Assembly (NCBI RefSeq): GCF_932526225.1
Contig: NC_064043.1
Span: 5,261,501-5,325,500, forward strand
Direction: 5' to 3'
DNA from: Nematostella vectensis
Taxonomy: Eukaryota; Cnidaria; Anthozoa; Actiniaria; Edwardsiidae
Length of the DNA stretch: 64,000 nt
This document shows positions 1 to 10,156 of the stretch, in pieces (the first letter of the stretch is position 1; every line of letters starts with the position of its first letter). Both the position numbers and the translations under genes were made by a program. Under the pieces are notes generated by a model. That model was not told the DNA's origin. It ran no database searches and was given only the letters and a program-made list of their open reading frames with translations.

Positions 1-228
1 ACCAACTTCAAAAATGATCAGTGCACAGTGAAAAATGGATATGGTAGCTCTAAGCCTAAAAGATGGTGAAGAAACCATCTTTTTATTATTGCCTAATAAA
101 AACAAGTGTCAAATGGGTTTCATTGACTTTGGAAAGGATTTTAAGAAAAAATCGATGTTGAAATCTTAAGGAAACATTACATTTTTTGCTGGAAGACTTG
201 CTTTTCTTATTTTTTTCTTGTGACTTAC

Positions 229-3200
229 AGGGTCTCTACATATGCCATTTCATCCAAGTTCCATATCTTGACAGTCTTATCGTGAGATGCACTGAATAGC
301 TGATGAGAGCCTCTCCTAAACGCCAGGTCCTGAAAACAACAGAAGACGTAAATACAGTATATGTTTACACTCTATATTGTGCAATTAGGAAACAAAAACT
401 AGAATGGTTCTGTAGGAGGGGTAATTCCATATTTTATAAGAGTGGGGCTGGGCTTCAACTAAAATCCCAAAAGAACATCTTAGGGAAAAGAAGATTAAGC
501 AATCCTTCCAGATGTGAATTGTTGATCATGGCTTTTGAATGTATGGATGTGCTTGGAGGTATCAGGATCCCAGTTGTGATGTACCAAAACTAAATATCGC
601 TATAGCCATATCAGAATGTGTGTAATGGGTCTAAGGGAAGTATCAGTACCCAGATATGACTTACCGATATGACGTCTCTGTGGCCTTTAAATGTATGGAT
701 GTGCTTCGAGGTATCAGGGTCCCAGATGCGAATTAGCTTATCCTTACCACCACTTGCCTAGAACCAGTAAAAAAACTGTCAAGTAGGGTACTGTAATACT
801 TTCTAGGATATATACCACAGGCAGGCAATGTTTATATAAAATAGAGCAAAGCCTTCCACCTCCACCCACACACCATCCTCTAAAACCAAAACTGAGGTCA
901 CTACCCAGTTGGAGAGTAGTTGCCCTACAGTTTCTCCTGTGTTTAAGTATTTATGATGAGACACAAAACCAAGGTCCGTCTCCTGAACACCACCCTCAAA
1001 ATGTCAGCGTTAGATAACCTGTATGCTATTCAATAGTAGGGAACTGCTACCAGTATCACAGCCATCTCTCTCTCTCCCTCTCTCCCTCTCTCCCTCTCTC
1101 TCTCCCTCTCTCCCTCTCTCTCTCTCTCTCCCTCTCTCTCCCTCTCTCTCTGCCTCTCCCTCTCCCTCCCTCCCCCTCCCTCTCTCTATCTCTGTCTCTC
1201 TCTAGCTGAACCCTGAGGATGCAGAGTCACCCCATGGATGTGCTCCATTTGGCAAGAGTTATTATATTTTTATTGTTACCAATCCATACCATAGTTTTCA
1301 CTACTGCCTATAATTGCTTGTGTTTTAGGCTTGGACTCACCAAATATTTACCATCTGTAGTGATAGCCAGTGCTAAGATCTGTTCCTTGTGTCCTTTGCT
1401 ACCGGCCTCTAGCTTTGGTCCACCAGCTATTCTGAACTCTCTTTTTCCACTGTCAACATTCCCTGAAATAAATATGTTATTATTGTTAAAGAATTTCACA
1501 AGAGACCAGCCAAGTGAGATCAAGAAAGTATTTCTATTCAGTAACCACAGGATGACATCCTTTAAAATATTTAATAATTTAATATGATGTTTAACAAATG
1601 AGAAGAAAATACATTAGCTATTATTACTCACATTTAATAATTGTGCAATCCTTTGCTGCTGTGAATACAAACTTGTCATCTGGGGATACACAGAGACACG
1701 TCACAGGCTGTTGATGGCCTCGAAGAATGCGTATAGTGTGTGTTGATGACAATGAAAGCTGGATTTTAAATAGATAAACACTAAATTTAATATTATGAAT
1801 CATTGTTTCTTACTAAAAAAAATTTCCACAAGTTTTTTTGTGAAAAAAAAACTTCAATATCAACAATACCTGATCTGCTATTTTTCTTTGCACACGACCA
1901 CTCTGTTCCAACTAAAATAAAAAAAAATGCTACTGATTATTGAAGAAACACCAATCTAAATATCATAATTTGCTTTAAGTGAACACCTTGTTGATATGTT
2001 TTATTTATTTTTCACAACTGTAGTGTCAATTCTAGCTGGAATACACTGAATCAACAATATATTAAGATATGTTGTAAATTACTCTGAACTGCTAGTCAAC
2101 CAAAAAAAGGCTGGAAAATGGTTTAAAGAAAATAATTTGAGGTAAAAGTGAAGGACCACAAAAGAAACATAATTTCATTTGAAAGGCAGCCAAGTAACAA
2201 GAGCAATGAGATATCAGATATATTCTAAAGTATTAAAAATACCCAGCTATTAACTAAACATACCACATCTTGCTGAAGTCTGTGAGCAATGGCATCATGA
2301 TCAATCTCTTCCAAATCTCGTTTGTTTTTTTCTAATTGAAAATACGTGTTCATCAACAAGTATTATTCTAGGTAGAAGTTGCCTCGCTCTTTAAATCAGA
2401 GGCCCAAGGCTGGGACAAGATCAGGATATTTTTAAGGTTCGTTAGAGTGGTTTTCAAAATCCAGTGCAACAAAATGTAGTTGTTAAAATGTAATAGTCAA
2501 AGCCAGAACAAAAGAGAACAAATACATCACAGTGTACTAAATAAACTAAATAGTATTTCACAGGTTTTTAAAAACCACTCTATCATAAAATGCAAACACT
2601 GTTTTTGTATAAGAGTTATTAAAAAGAAGTTATGAAATCTCTAAGCACTCCATATGCTATTGTAATACAGACTGCTCCATACAGAGCAGACTCATGAGTG
2701 GGAGTTATCAGTGAGTAAGCATTGTTACTGAAGATAGCACCATGAGGCAGCAAACCTATTGATAGGCTTATGAGATTAAATAAATAATGGGACCTCTCGT
2801 TGGATGCTTTCGTACAAAAAAGGGGGTTAACAGTCCCCAACCTACAGAGCTAGGATTTTACACCTGACCTCAGCTGGACAGTCCTGGGTCTCAAAAAATA
2901 ACACTGACAAATACACAACATTTATATTTTACATAGAGTATGTACGTCCAGGGTACGGCTGAGCTATAATGGGTCTCCAAAAATATCACTGACAAATACA
3001 CAGCATTTATATTTTACATCGAGTTTGTACGACCAGGGTACGACTGAGCTATAATGGGTCTCCGAAAATAACACTGACAAATACACAACATTTATATTTT
3101 ACATAGAGTCTGTATGACCAGGGTACAACTGAGCTATAATGGCCGAAAATAACACTGAAAAATACACAACATTTATGTTTTACATAGAGTATAAACGTCC

Positions 3201-4136
3201 AGGGTACGACTGAGCTATAGTCTCCAAAAATAACACTGACAAATACACAAAATTTGTATTTTACATAGAGTATATACGTCCAGGGTACGACTGAGCTATA
3301 ATGGGTCTCCAAAAATAACACTGACAAATACACAGCATTTATATTTTACATCGAGTTTGTACGAACAGGGTACGGCTGAGCTATAATGAGTCTCCAAAAA
3401 TAACACCTACGATTACCCTAAATTTACATTTTACATACAGTATAGTGTGGTCATTATAACTGCCTCCTCCTTGACTGTATTAGTTTCCTTTTTTCTGAAT
3501 TTTCTCACCTTCTGCCTCTAGTTGTGCTAAATATTCCTTGGTCAATCTCAGCTTCTTTTCTTGAGCTGTTTCACTGACATCACTTTCAGACCCAGAAGCA
3601 TTGCCAGACTCATAATCACTGAAATAAATATATAATTTAATGCAGCAATAGATGGCACTTATACTCTAGATACAAGTCAATAATCCCATAATCCTGAAGG
3701 AAGGATATACCGTATGTAGCCAACGTGACTTTTCAACAGAGTACCCGGTAACGCCACCAGTGTTAAAATACTCACCTGTGAATATCAGAGTCACTGTCGA
3801 GTTCTTCGTCGTATTTCTTTGCTGGTGTTTCCTTGGCTTTTTTGGTTTTAAACTTTGTATCCTAAAATGAAAATATGAGTAATTCTGTAGTACAAATAAA
3901 TCAAGCTAAAACGAGTGCAAATAAACAGCATCAACAGAAGAGTCGGCCACGTGAGCCACGGCAGCCTACAATCTGTAATAAGGTAAATATCGTCCCAAAC
4001 TTCTTGAACAACTTATACACTTCGTACACTGAAAGGCGTAAATTTTACTCTTATAGGCTTCAGTTACCTTTTGAGCTTTCTGTGGCCGTTTTCTTGTGCT
4101 AGTTTTTTTGCCCTCGTTGAGAAAGAAGCCCGACAT
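229..4136 (-). CDS. RRP9: RRP9 homologue, U3 snoRNP WD40 protein (partial, 3' end outside window)
   Basis: WD40-repeat protein that binds U3 snoRNA in the nucleolar box C/D particle needed for early 18S pre-rRNA cleavage (family knowledge). Nine exons, read on the minus strand: 4136-4068, 3861-3776, 3618-3509, 2331-2264, 1911-1870, 1758-1632, 1462-1341, 757-665, 329-229. All junctions are GT-AG and phase-consistent, giving 272 codons plus 2 nt before the left edge. The start is MSGFFLNEGKK at 4136, followed by a Lys-rich and acidic Ser/Asp N-terminus (KKYDEELDSDSD) and the family block ETAQEKKLRLTKEYLAQLE. WD40 repeats begin near residue 126 (TIRILRGHQQPVTCLCVSPD, then KDKLIRIWD, then FRRGSHQLFSASHDKTVKIW). 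The block order matches RRP9/U3-55K. Exons for the remaining blades must lie to the left; 1-228 holds none that I can see. Confidence 0.93.
1062..1204. repeat. CT-rich microsatellite in an RRP9 intron
   Basis: Uninterrupted pyrimidine tract of tctctccc-type units in the intron between RRP9 exons 7 and 8. Any open frame through it encodes only Leu/Ser/Pro repeats and is not a gene. Confidence 0.9.
2886..3440. repeat. 85-bp tandem repeat, about 6.5 copies, in RRP9 intron 3
   Basis: Units begin near 2886, 2971, 3056, 3141, 3221, 3303 and 3388, each opening with a form of gggtctccaaaaataacact and ending in gagctataat. Most are 85 bp; the fourth is shortened. Copies differ by scattered substitutions. 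The repeat lies in the intron between exons 3 and 4, and the minus-strand open frame through it is only repeat translation. Confidence 0.93.
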
Positions 4137-4145
4137 CTTGGATTT

Positions 4146-4295
4146 GATATGGACGTGGGGAACTGGATCCTAGATCTCCTCACATGTCACAGGAAACCCA
4201 AACAGGTATTCTGATCAATTGATATGGACGTGGGGAACTGGATCCTAGATCTCCTCACATGTCACAGGAAACCCAAACAGGTATTCTGATCAATT
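4146..4295. repeat. Perfect 75-bp direct duplication at the RRP9 5' end
   Basis: Two adjacent 75-bp copies (4146-4220 and 4221-4295), starting gatatggacgtggggaactg, appear identical. The first copy begins only 10 bp upstream of the RRP9 start codon, so the 5'UTR or core promoter has been duplicated recently. Confidence 0.93.
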
Positions 4296-5085
4296 TCCGA
4301 GCCTCCTAAAAGTCTGGAATTTCAATTTTTTCTGGGGAGAACCCCACACCCCCTACAAAATAAAGAAATGAATGTGATGCGCCTGCAAACTTGTTCATGG
4401 CTTGCGTTTAGCTGGCATTGAAAACCATTATCCCCTAAAATTTGGCTTCTGCATTTTTTATCTTAGTTTGCAGTCTTAGTTTTATTAACTTCAATCACTG
4501 TATTTGCGAATTTCAAATTCATGTCAAAGTCCCCCCATACTAGCTTTTCATATTGGTGGTATGAAATGATATGTAAATAAGATTTCAGTTGGGAAGGAGT
4601 TTATGGTGCTATTTCCGATTTAGGTTTTATCAATAATGGGCATTTTATATATTTGGAAATGGAGCATGCCCCCAAAGCCCCTATACTATACAAAAGTATT
4701 TACACCTCTGTAAATTGGGCTCAAAACAACACTTCCAGCCATGGCTGCCTGTTTGTACTGCACAGATTGCTCGTTATTTCAATTGTGGATTTACTTAATT
4801 TGTGTGCAATTTCTTATTACAATTGTGGGTGTTTATTACAATTGTGGGCTCTGCACTCATACAGTTATTTGGAAGAACGTACCGCCTGTAAAGTATCTAA
4901 CAACTATAGAGTATAATTTTCTCTAAACTAACCAATATCGCTTTTTTAGCCTTTTTTTCTTTTGTTCTGGGGAAGGGCCTTAATTTTCTCTATATATTTA
5001 GTTTGTGTTGCTGTCTCCCTTTTGCCCTTTTAAAGAGATATTAGAAGAGCTATGTTTCTGCGCGCTGTTAGAACTTTGCTGATTT
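4296..5085. other. Intergenic stretch, no gene seen
   Basis: AT-rich sequence between the RRP9 5' end and the DIRS-like fragment. It contains short open frames without recognisable motifs. It should include the upstream regulatory sequence of RRP9, but no specific site is clear. Confidence 0.5.
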
Positions 5086-5099
5086 GTGTCACTGTGTTC

Positions 5100-5757
5100 C
5101 ACTGCTTATATAAAATCTCGTACCTCAATCTCTAATAAACTTTTCTGCAATGAATCAAAGGGTCCGGAAGTGGCGAAGACTCTTGCTAGTCGCGTGAATG
5201 AGTCGTTCACGTCTAAGCCGCTCGAAGGCAAATTGAAGCCTTTAATGGACAATTATAAATCTCCTGTCAACTGCGAGATGTTGGGTGTTCCTAGAGTTAA
5301 CTCTATCCTTTGGAACGAACTGCCAAAGCGAGCGCATCAGATCAACTTAGGGCTACAAGAGGCCCAAAAGGCAATCATAAAGACAGCACAAGTACTGGTT
5401 TCAGTTACTGATGATATGATCAATGCGAAGAAAAACAAAGAGTCTCTGAAGCCCGGATCTTTTATTGGCCCTGTCAGATGCTATCACATTTGTGGGTCAT
5501 GCGAGTTATCTCACTTCTCTTAAAAGGAGAGACCTGCTAAAGCCTGAGCTTAGCAAGGATTTTCAATCGCTATGTTTGGCTTCAACGCCAGTAATTACTC
5601 AGTTGTTTGGCGACGACTTATCAAAGTTTGTCTATGAGATTTCAAAGGCGAACAAAGTTGCTACAAAAATATCGGCAAGCTCGTCTGTTTCTCAGCGCCG
5701 CCGATCGAGTGGTGGGTATGGTAACAACAACAACAGGCAGAGAAATTTCAAGCTGAA
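5100..5757 (+). pseudogene. Decayed DIRS-like retroelement gag fragment
   Basis: Two overlapping plus-strand frames read as one protein if a frameshift near 5465-5480 is allowed. The first frame carries YKSPVNCEMLGVPRVNSILW and LPKRAHQINLGLQEAQKAII. The second carries DAITFVGHASYLTSLKRRDL, then LFGDDLSKFVYEISKANKV, then a Ser/Arg/Gly/Asn-rich tail. This block order (NC..L.VP.VN..IW, then D A..LGHA....RRR, then LFGDDL) is what I know from the first ORF of DIRS-type tyrosine-recombinase retroelements in cnidarians and other animals. No reverse transcriptase or recombinase follows, so it is a truncated relic. Its end abuts the stop codon of ATP23 on the other strand. Assignment to DIRS rather than another gag lineage is from memory. 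Confidence 0.65.
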
Positions 5758-5762
5758 TATTA

Positions 5763-7488
5763 TCATGGAGGTATTCTTTCAAACGGATCTGTGTCATTAA
5801 AACATGCATCAAAAACACTGTCCACAGTTTCCTCTGCCCTCTGTCTACTGACATTACGGACAGCTAGGATAGAATTTACGGCTCGTGTCTTCACACATTT
5901 CTGAAAGAAAAAAGTAAAAAAAACAGTTTGTTAATAGTAAATATAGATATTACTGGAAAAGGGACAAAGGCAAGGAAAGGTGATTATTTATATTTCTTGT
6001 TGCATTGATAAAGAAACAAGATGTACTGAGCATTTTGATTCATACCTGTTGGTGTGCTTTCCATCCAAACTGAAATCTCCCAATATTTTCTTTCCAAAAG
6101 AAGCAGTCCCCACTTAGATTGGCAGCTCGAATCTAGGTCAAACAAGCATAAAATTTGATGATCCTACAATAAAAAATGGTCCATCTTTTGGCAGTGGAGA
6201 TCATAGCTAGCAAACTTTGACTTTTTCAGAGGGTTTGAAGGAATCAGATCTTAAACATTATTTTCATTTGCAAAGGTGGTGGGGACAGACACAAAATCAA
6301 ACTTCATTGGAGCCATTGAAACAACAAAACAAATAACGATAACTACTTCAGAAAGGTCTTGATCAAAAGAAGCAGATAAGAACATTTTGCTTGTTTCCAG
6401 ATTTTACCTCAGTGCATGCAAGGTGTTTGAGGTTATCAGGATCATATTTCACTCTACAGTAGTCATATGCATGGATCAGCTCATGTGTTAACACATCATC
6501 CATTGCTTTTTGGTTGTAAATGGTATTTTCACACAGAAACATCTATAAAAGCAAAATCATACTCTTGTTCTTAATCAGGAGTGTAACCAGGATTTGCTAA
6601 GGGTTTTATGGGGGGGGGATGCAGAGTCAAAGTTATCATGCGGGAAAAACCATAGTATTTGACAATCCTTAAATAAAAAATTAATTACCCACTTTTTGGC
6701 AGCCAGGAGAGAGGGTAGTATGGAAGAAAGGAGAGGATTTGCTTAGGGTGTGTGTGTGTGGTGGGGGGAGGTGGTGTAGTCATTGTTATCATATTGGATA
6801 AAAATAACTATAGTTTTTTTTCTGAATTTAGAAAAAAACAGACCAGTGCCTTGTGGTCCCAACTCTAATCTCATTTCATCATGCTGGAGCAAGTTTGATA
6901 TATATATATATATTAAAAAAATATATTTATAAAAAAAATACAGCTATACCCTGCTCACCCCTGAGAAATGCATGTCCATTACACATTTTTCAATATATTT
7001 GATATGGAAACAAGTGTGTAGCCTCATAATACCTCTTTTTTATCTGGATCAAACCCTCCAAGCAACTTCCCATTACACGGCTCACAAACTGTGTGTTTTG
7101 CATCATCTATATTGCTGGGTTAAGACATACAAAAAATCAAGCATCGATTTGTATTTTTGGAAGTTCTCAATTATATACCATAAATGATCTCTTACCATCC
7201 TAACTTGCTCATTGCATTTAACATGAATCTTACATATGATGCTGCAGAACAAACAAACCAAACCACAGTCAAAACGATGAAATGAGATGATTGATTTCAG
7301 AGGGATACTTAAAACTTATTACCGAAGAAAACATATTCAAAGAAACTATAAGGAATCTCACATTGTTCCTTAGCTTTCTCTACCCTTTCGAGACATATTC
7401 GATGTTGCTTTTGATCGGTATTAAGCCTATGTTCTGCCCTATCGTATGACTTCCCTTGATCCGATGAAACTTCCCCTACGTCGGCCAT
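5763..7488 (-). CDS. ATP23: ATP23 homologue, mitochondrial inner-membrane-space metalloprotease
   Basis: M76-family metalloprotease. In yeast ATP23 processes the Atp6 precursor and aids F0 assembly; the human protein is also called XRCC6BP1/KUB3. Six exons: 7488-7323, 7241-7196, 7114-7033, 6542-6408, 6132-6046, 5900-5763, summing to 654 nt (217 aa plus stop) with all phases matching. Visible signatures: a CxxC pair in [16 protein letters not shown], the zinc-binding HELIH at residues 118-122 inside [14 protein letters not shown], the [10 protein letters not shown] block, and the C-terminal SILAVRNVS...FNDTDPF block. The start MADVGEVSS is the only ATG opening this frame. The protein stops at ...PFERIPP, roughly 20-25 residues shorter than vertebrate members, exactly where the DIRS-like fragment begins on the other strand. 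Confidence 0.93.
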
Positions 7489-7838
7489 CTTGGATTTTTT
7501 TTTCGGCGGAAGACTGGTAAAGAAAACAGCAAAAACTACAGTAAAAAGTAATTTTTGGTAACTATTCCTCCTTAGAATTTTTCAAAGCATCCGGAAATTC
7601 ATATTTGAAACAATTTCCTTCCAAATGCTATGACATGACCTGGTGATTGGCTTGTTTGGTGTATCGTTTTTATTTGATCCATAGATATCTGCTTGGGTTT
7701 CCTGTGGTTAATCGCGGGCGCGTTTCTGTAAATTGATTTGTTTCGGTTCGGTCATCTCCCCTTTAAAAAAGCAGATAACAGGTGAAGTTTCGATTAACAA
7801 ACACCACACCCTCAAAATACACATGAAAGAAGCCTGGA
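7489..7838. promoter_or_regulatory. Head-to-head intergenic region of ATP23 and THEM6
   Basis: 350 bp separate the divergent start codons of ATP23 (minus) and THEM6 (plus), so both promoters and 5'UTRs must lie here or in a 5' intron. This is inferred from gene layout; no TATA box or other core element is clear. Confidence 0.5.
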
Positions 7839-8800
7839 ATGGATCGACTAAAGAATTCTTTGATGATCTTCACCGCAATTGCAATGACTGCGTTCCTTTT
7901 GAAGCGACTTTTAGGCGCTTTCGCCATCACCGTCCCTCTGATGTTTATGTTCTTCGATGTAGGATACAGTCTGCGTGTGGTATGGTTATGGGTGAAAATG
8001 AGGATGATGAATTATCGCGTCGATCTCATGGATAAAAGTGTCATGACGTTTCACGTATTGCCTTCTGATCTTGACGTGTTTCTACACATGAATAACTCAA
8101 GGTATGGAATCAGTCAGTCGAATAAGTACTTACATAACATAGTGAAACAAAGCTTGAAAATCTTCCTTGGCAGGAGTTGTATGACAGAGTCATTACCCTT
8201 ATTAAGAATTAATTACCTATTTCCCAATGGGGGAGAGAAAAAAGTATTAGTCAAAATTCAAATTCTTCATTGAGAACATCCCAAACTTTCCCCCTTTATG
8301 GTAAAAATTTAGTACATCATTAAGGTTTTTTTTTTGTTTTATAACAATTCAGACTATGGATTTTTTTCTTTTACAGGTATTTACGTGCCTTGGACTTTGC
8401 AAGATATGAGCACTTCCTTGGATCAGGAATGAGCTCAGTGTTGAGGAAACATAAGTGCCGCTTCATTTTAGCAGCCACTACAATCAGATATCGCCGCTCT
8501 TTGGAACTCTTTCAGAAAATTAAGTTGACCACTAAAATTGTCTACTGGGATGATAGAGCATTTTATTTTGAACATCACTTTATTGATGAAGAGGGATTTG
8601 TATCTGCTGTTGCATTCTCTAAAGTAGCTGTAACACAAACTAGAAGACAGAAAGATGACCGAATTCCAATGAAAGTTTTATTTGAAGAGGCATCAGGAAG
8701 TGTAATTGATGTGCTCATCCCTCCCAGAGATCTTGAACATTGGTTAGAGTACAATACTCTTTCAAGTGAGGCTTTGAGCATGCATAAAAAGGAGAACTAA
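7839..8800 (+). CDS. THEM6: THEM6-like hotdog-fold thioesterase-superfamily protein
   Basis: Two exons, 7839-8101 and 8377-8800, joined GT-AG with matching phase, giving 228 aa (human THEM6 is about 208). The N-terminus is a hydrophobic membrane anchor at about residues 8-50. It is followed by the diagnostic block VLPSDLDVFLHMNNSRYLRA spanning the splice junction, then IRYRRSLELFQKIKL, then WDDRAFYFEHHFI, and a C-terminal LEHWLEYNTLSSEAL. All match THEM6 in order. Family members are ER-associated and have a 4HBT-like fold; their substrate is not firmly known. The start was chosen because the encoded anchor matches the family and the exon 1/exon 2 frame is open from it. Confidence 0.92.
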
Positions 8801-8814
8801 TTAGATGTACGATC

Positions 8815-8935
8815 AGAGCCATAGCAGGGGGTGGGGCACTGGGGGAATGTGCCCCCCAAATATTTTCAAAAGTTATAAGGAAATGACCAGTAGGGGCGTG
8901 ATTGTGCCCCCCCCCCTTAATATTACCTTAATGTT
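8815..8935 (-). repeat. Dispersed G/C-tract repeat, copy 1
   Basis: Contains ccatagcagggggtggggca, gtgccccccaaatattttca, aggaaatgaccagtaggggcg and a C run. The same blocks occur on the opposite strand at 14105-14200, 59380-59515 and 60650-60770, so this is an interspersed repeat. The rest of 8936-9535 shows no gene; its right part should hold the RAB9 promoter. Confidence 0.75.
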
Positions 8936-9535
8936 TCTGTATTGTGCCCTCCCAATCATAGGTGGCCTGCTAAGGCTCTGATTATTATTGTGGTAAAAGC
9001 TCTAACAGCCCGCCATCTCTTAAAATCTCCTCTCTCCGAATGGTCGGTCTCTTATAGCTCTAAGAATATCCAAACTAGCCAAAATTCAATATGTTTAAAA
9101 ATATTTAATTATTCATTGTTTCAACACAATCTTTAGTTCTGTTGTTTTTATATAGAGACTTGATAAATCCCGTGGACTTTGACAACTGGCCACCCCACCC
9201 CACCCCCCTAAAAAAGATAGAGGGAACAAGGATGAGCTGGAATTGTGTTCTATTGAAAAGAAAAAAAAAACATTAAAAACACCTGACACCCCTAAGTAAA
9301 ACAGTAACGCGAATGGCTTCCGTCTATTTGTTGCTCCATGATATCCTGTCCCTACCCTGGACAGGTTTGCGCCGGTACTCGTGGTTCTATCATGTCAATA
9401 TCACGTGATCATTTGCATGAACACTGAAACAAAATGGCGGAACAAGGTTGAGTTGTGCAAGGCTCTTGAATTCAAGCATTTAGAAATAGTTGAAACGGTT
9501 ACAATTATTGCGTAGGTCACCACAGGAAAGGCACA

Positions 9536-10156
9536 ATGTCTGGAAAGTCGACTTTGCTTAAGGTTGTTCTTCTAGGTGACGGTGGCGTTGGGAAATCATC
9601 TTTGATGAACCGTTTCGTCTGCGGAAAGTTTGACACCCAGTCGTTCCACACAATTGGCGTCGAATTCCTTAACAAAGACGTGAAACTCGACGGAGAATCC
9701 TACACCCTTCAGATATGGGATACAGCCGGCCAGGAGAGATTTAAGAGTCTTCGTACTCCGTTTTACCGTGGGTCGGACTTGTGTCTCCTGGTGTACGCGG
9801 TAGACGACGCAAAGAGTTTCACAAATTTGTCTATGTGGAAAAAAGAATTTTTGTATTACGCTGACGTCCGAGATCAAGATAACTTCCCTTTTATATTGCT
9901 TGGGAACAAAGTGGATGTTGAAGGAAGAGCCGTTAGCCAAGAGGAAGCCGATTCATGGTGCAGACAAAATGGCGGTGTGCCCTACTTTGAGACCAGTGCA
10001 AAAGATTCCACAAATGTGAACGACGCTTTTATTGCAGCGGTGAAGAGACTGAACTCACTTGAACAGAACAAAGCTAACCGTTCGGGATTCACCGCAACTG
10101 GTGGAGTCAATCTGGCTAATGTGAAAAAAGACAAAGGATCGGGTTGTTGTGAATAA
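9536..10156 (+). CDS. RAB9: RAB9 small GTPase (single coding exon)
   Basis: Late-endosomal Rab GTPase; RAB9 directs mannose-6-phosphate-receptor transport from endosomes to the trans-Golgi (family knowledge). 206 codons without an intron. G1/P-loop GDGGVGKSS is at about residues 15-23, the effector region HTIGVEFLNKDV, switch II WDTAGQERF, G4 NKVD and G5 ETSAK. The RAB9-type segments FYRGSDLCLLVYAVDD and MWKKEFLYYADV separate it from RAB7. The C-terminus is GSGCCE: the two cysteines are suitable for geranylgeranylation but carry an extra Glu. I recall the human RAB9A coding region also sitting in one exon, so lack of introns need not mean a retrocopy. Confidence 0.95.
   Translation: MSGKSTLLKVVLLGDGGVGKSSLMNRFVCGKFDTQSFHTIGVEFLNKDVKLDGESYTLQIWDTAGQERFKSLRTPFYRGSDLCLLVYAVDDAKSFTNLSMWKKEFLYYADVRDQDNFPFILLGNKVDVEGRAVSQEEADSWCRQNGGVPYFETSAKDSTNVNDAFIAAVKRLNSLEQNKANRSGFTATGGVNLANVKKDKGSGCCE

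Noticed and set aside
303-593. 96-codon plus-strand open frame
   Set aside because: It overlaps RRP9 exon 9 antisense and intronic sequence and has no motif.
1023-1205. Leu/Ser/Pro open frame
   Set aside because: Translation of the CT microsatellite.
3049-3333. 94-codon minus-strand frame with internal repeats
   Set aside because: Translation of the 85-bp tandem repeat in an RRP9 intron.
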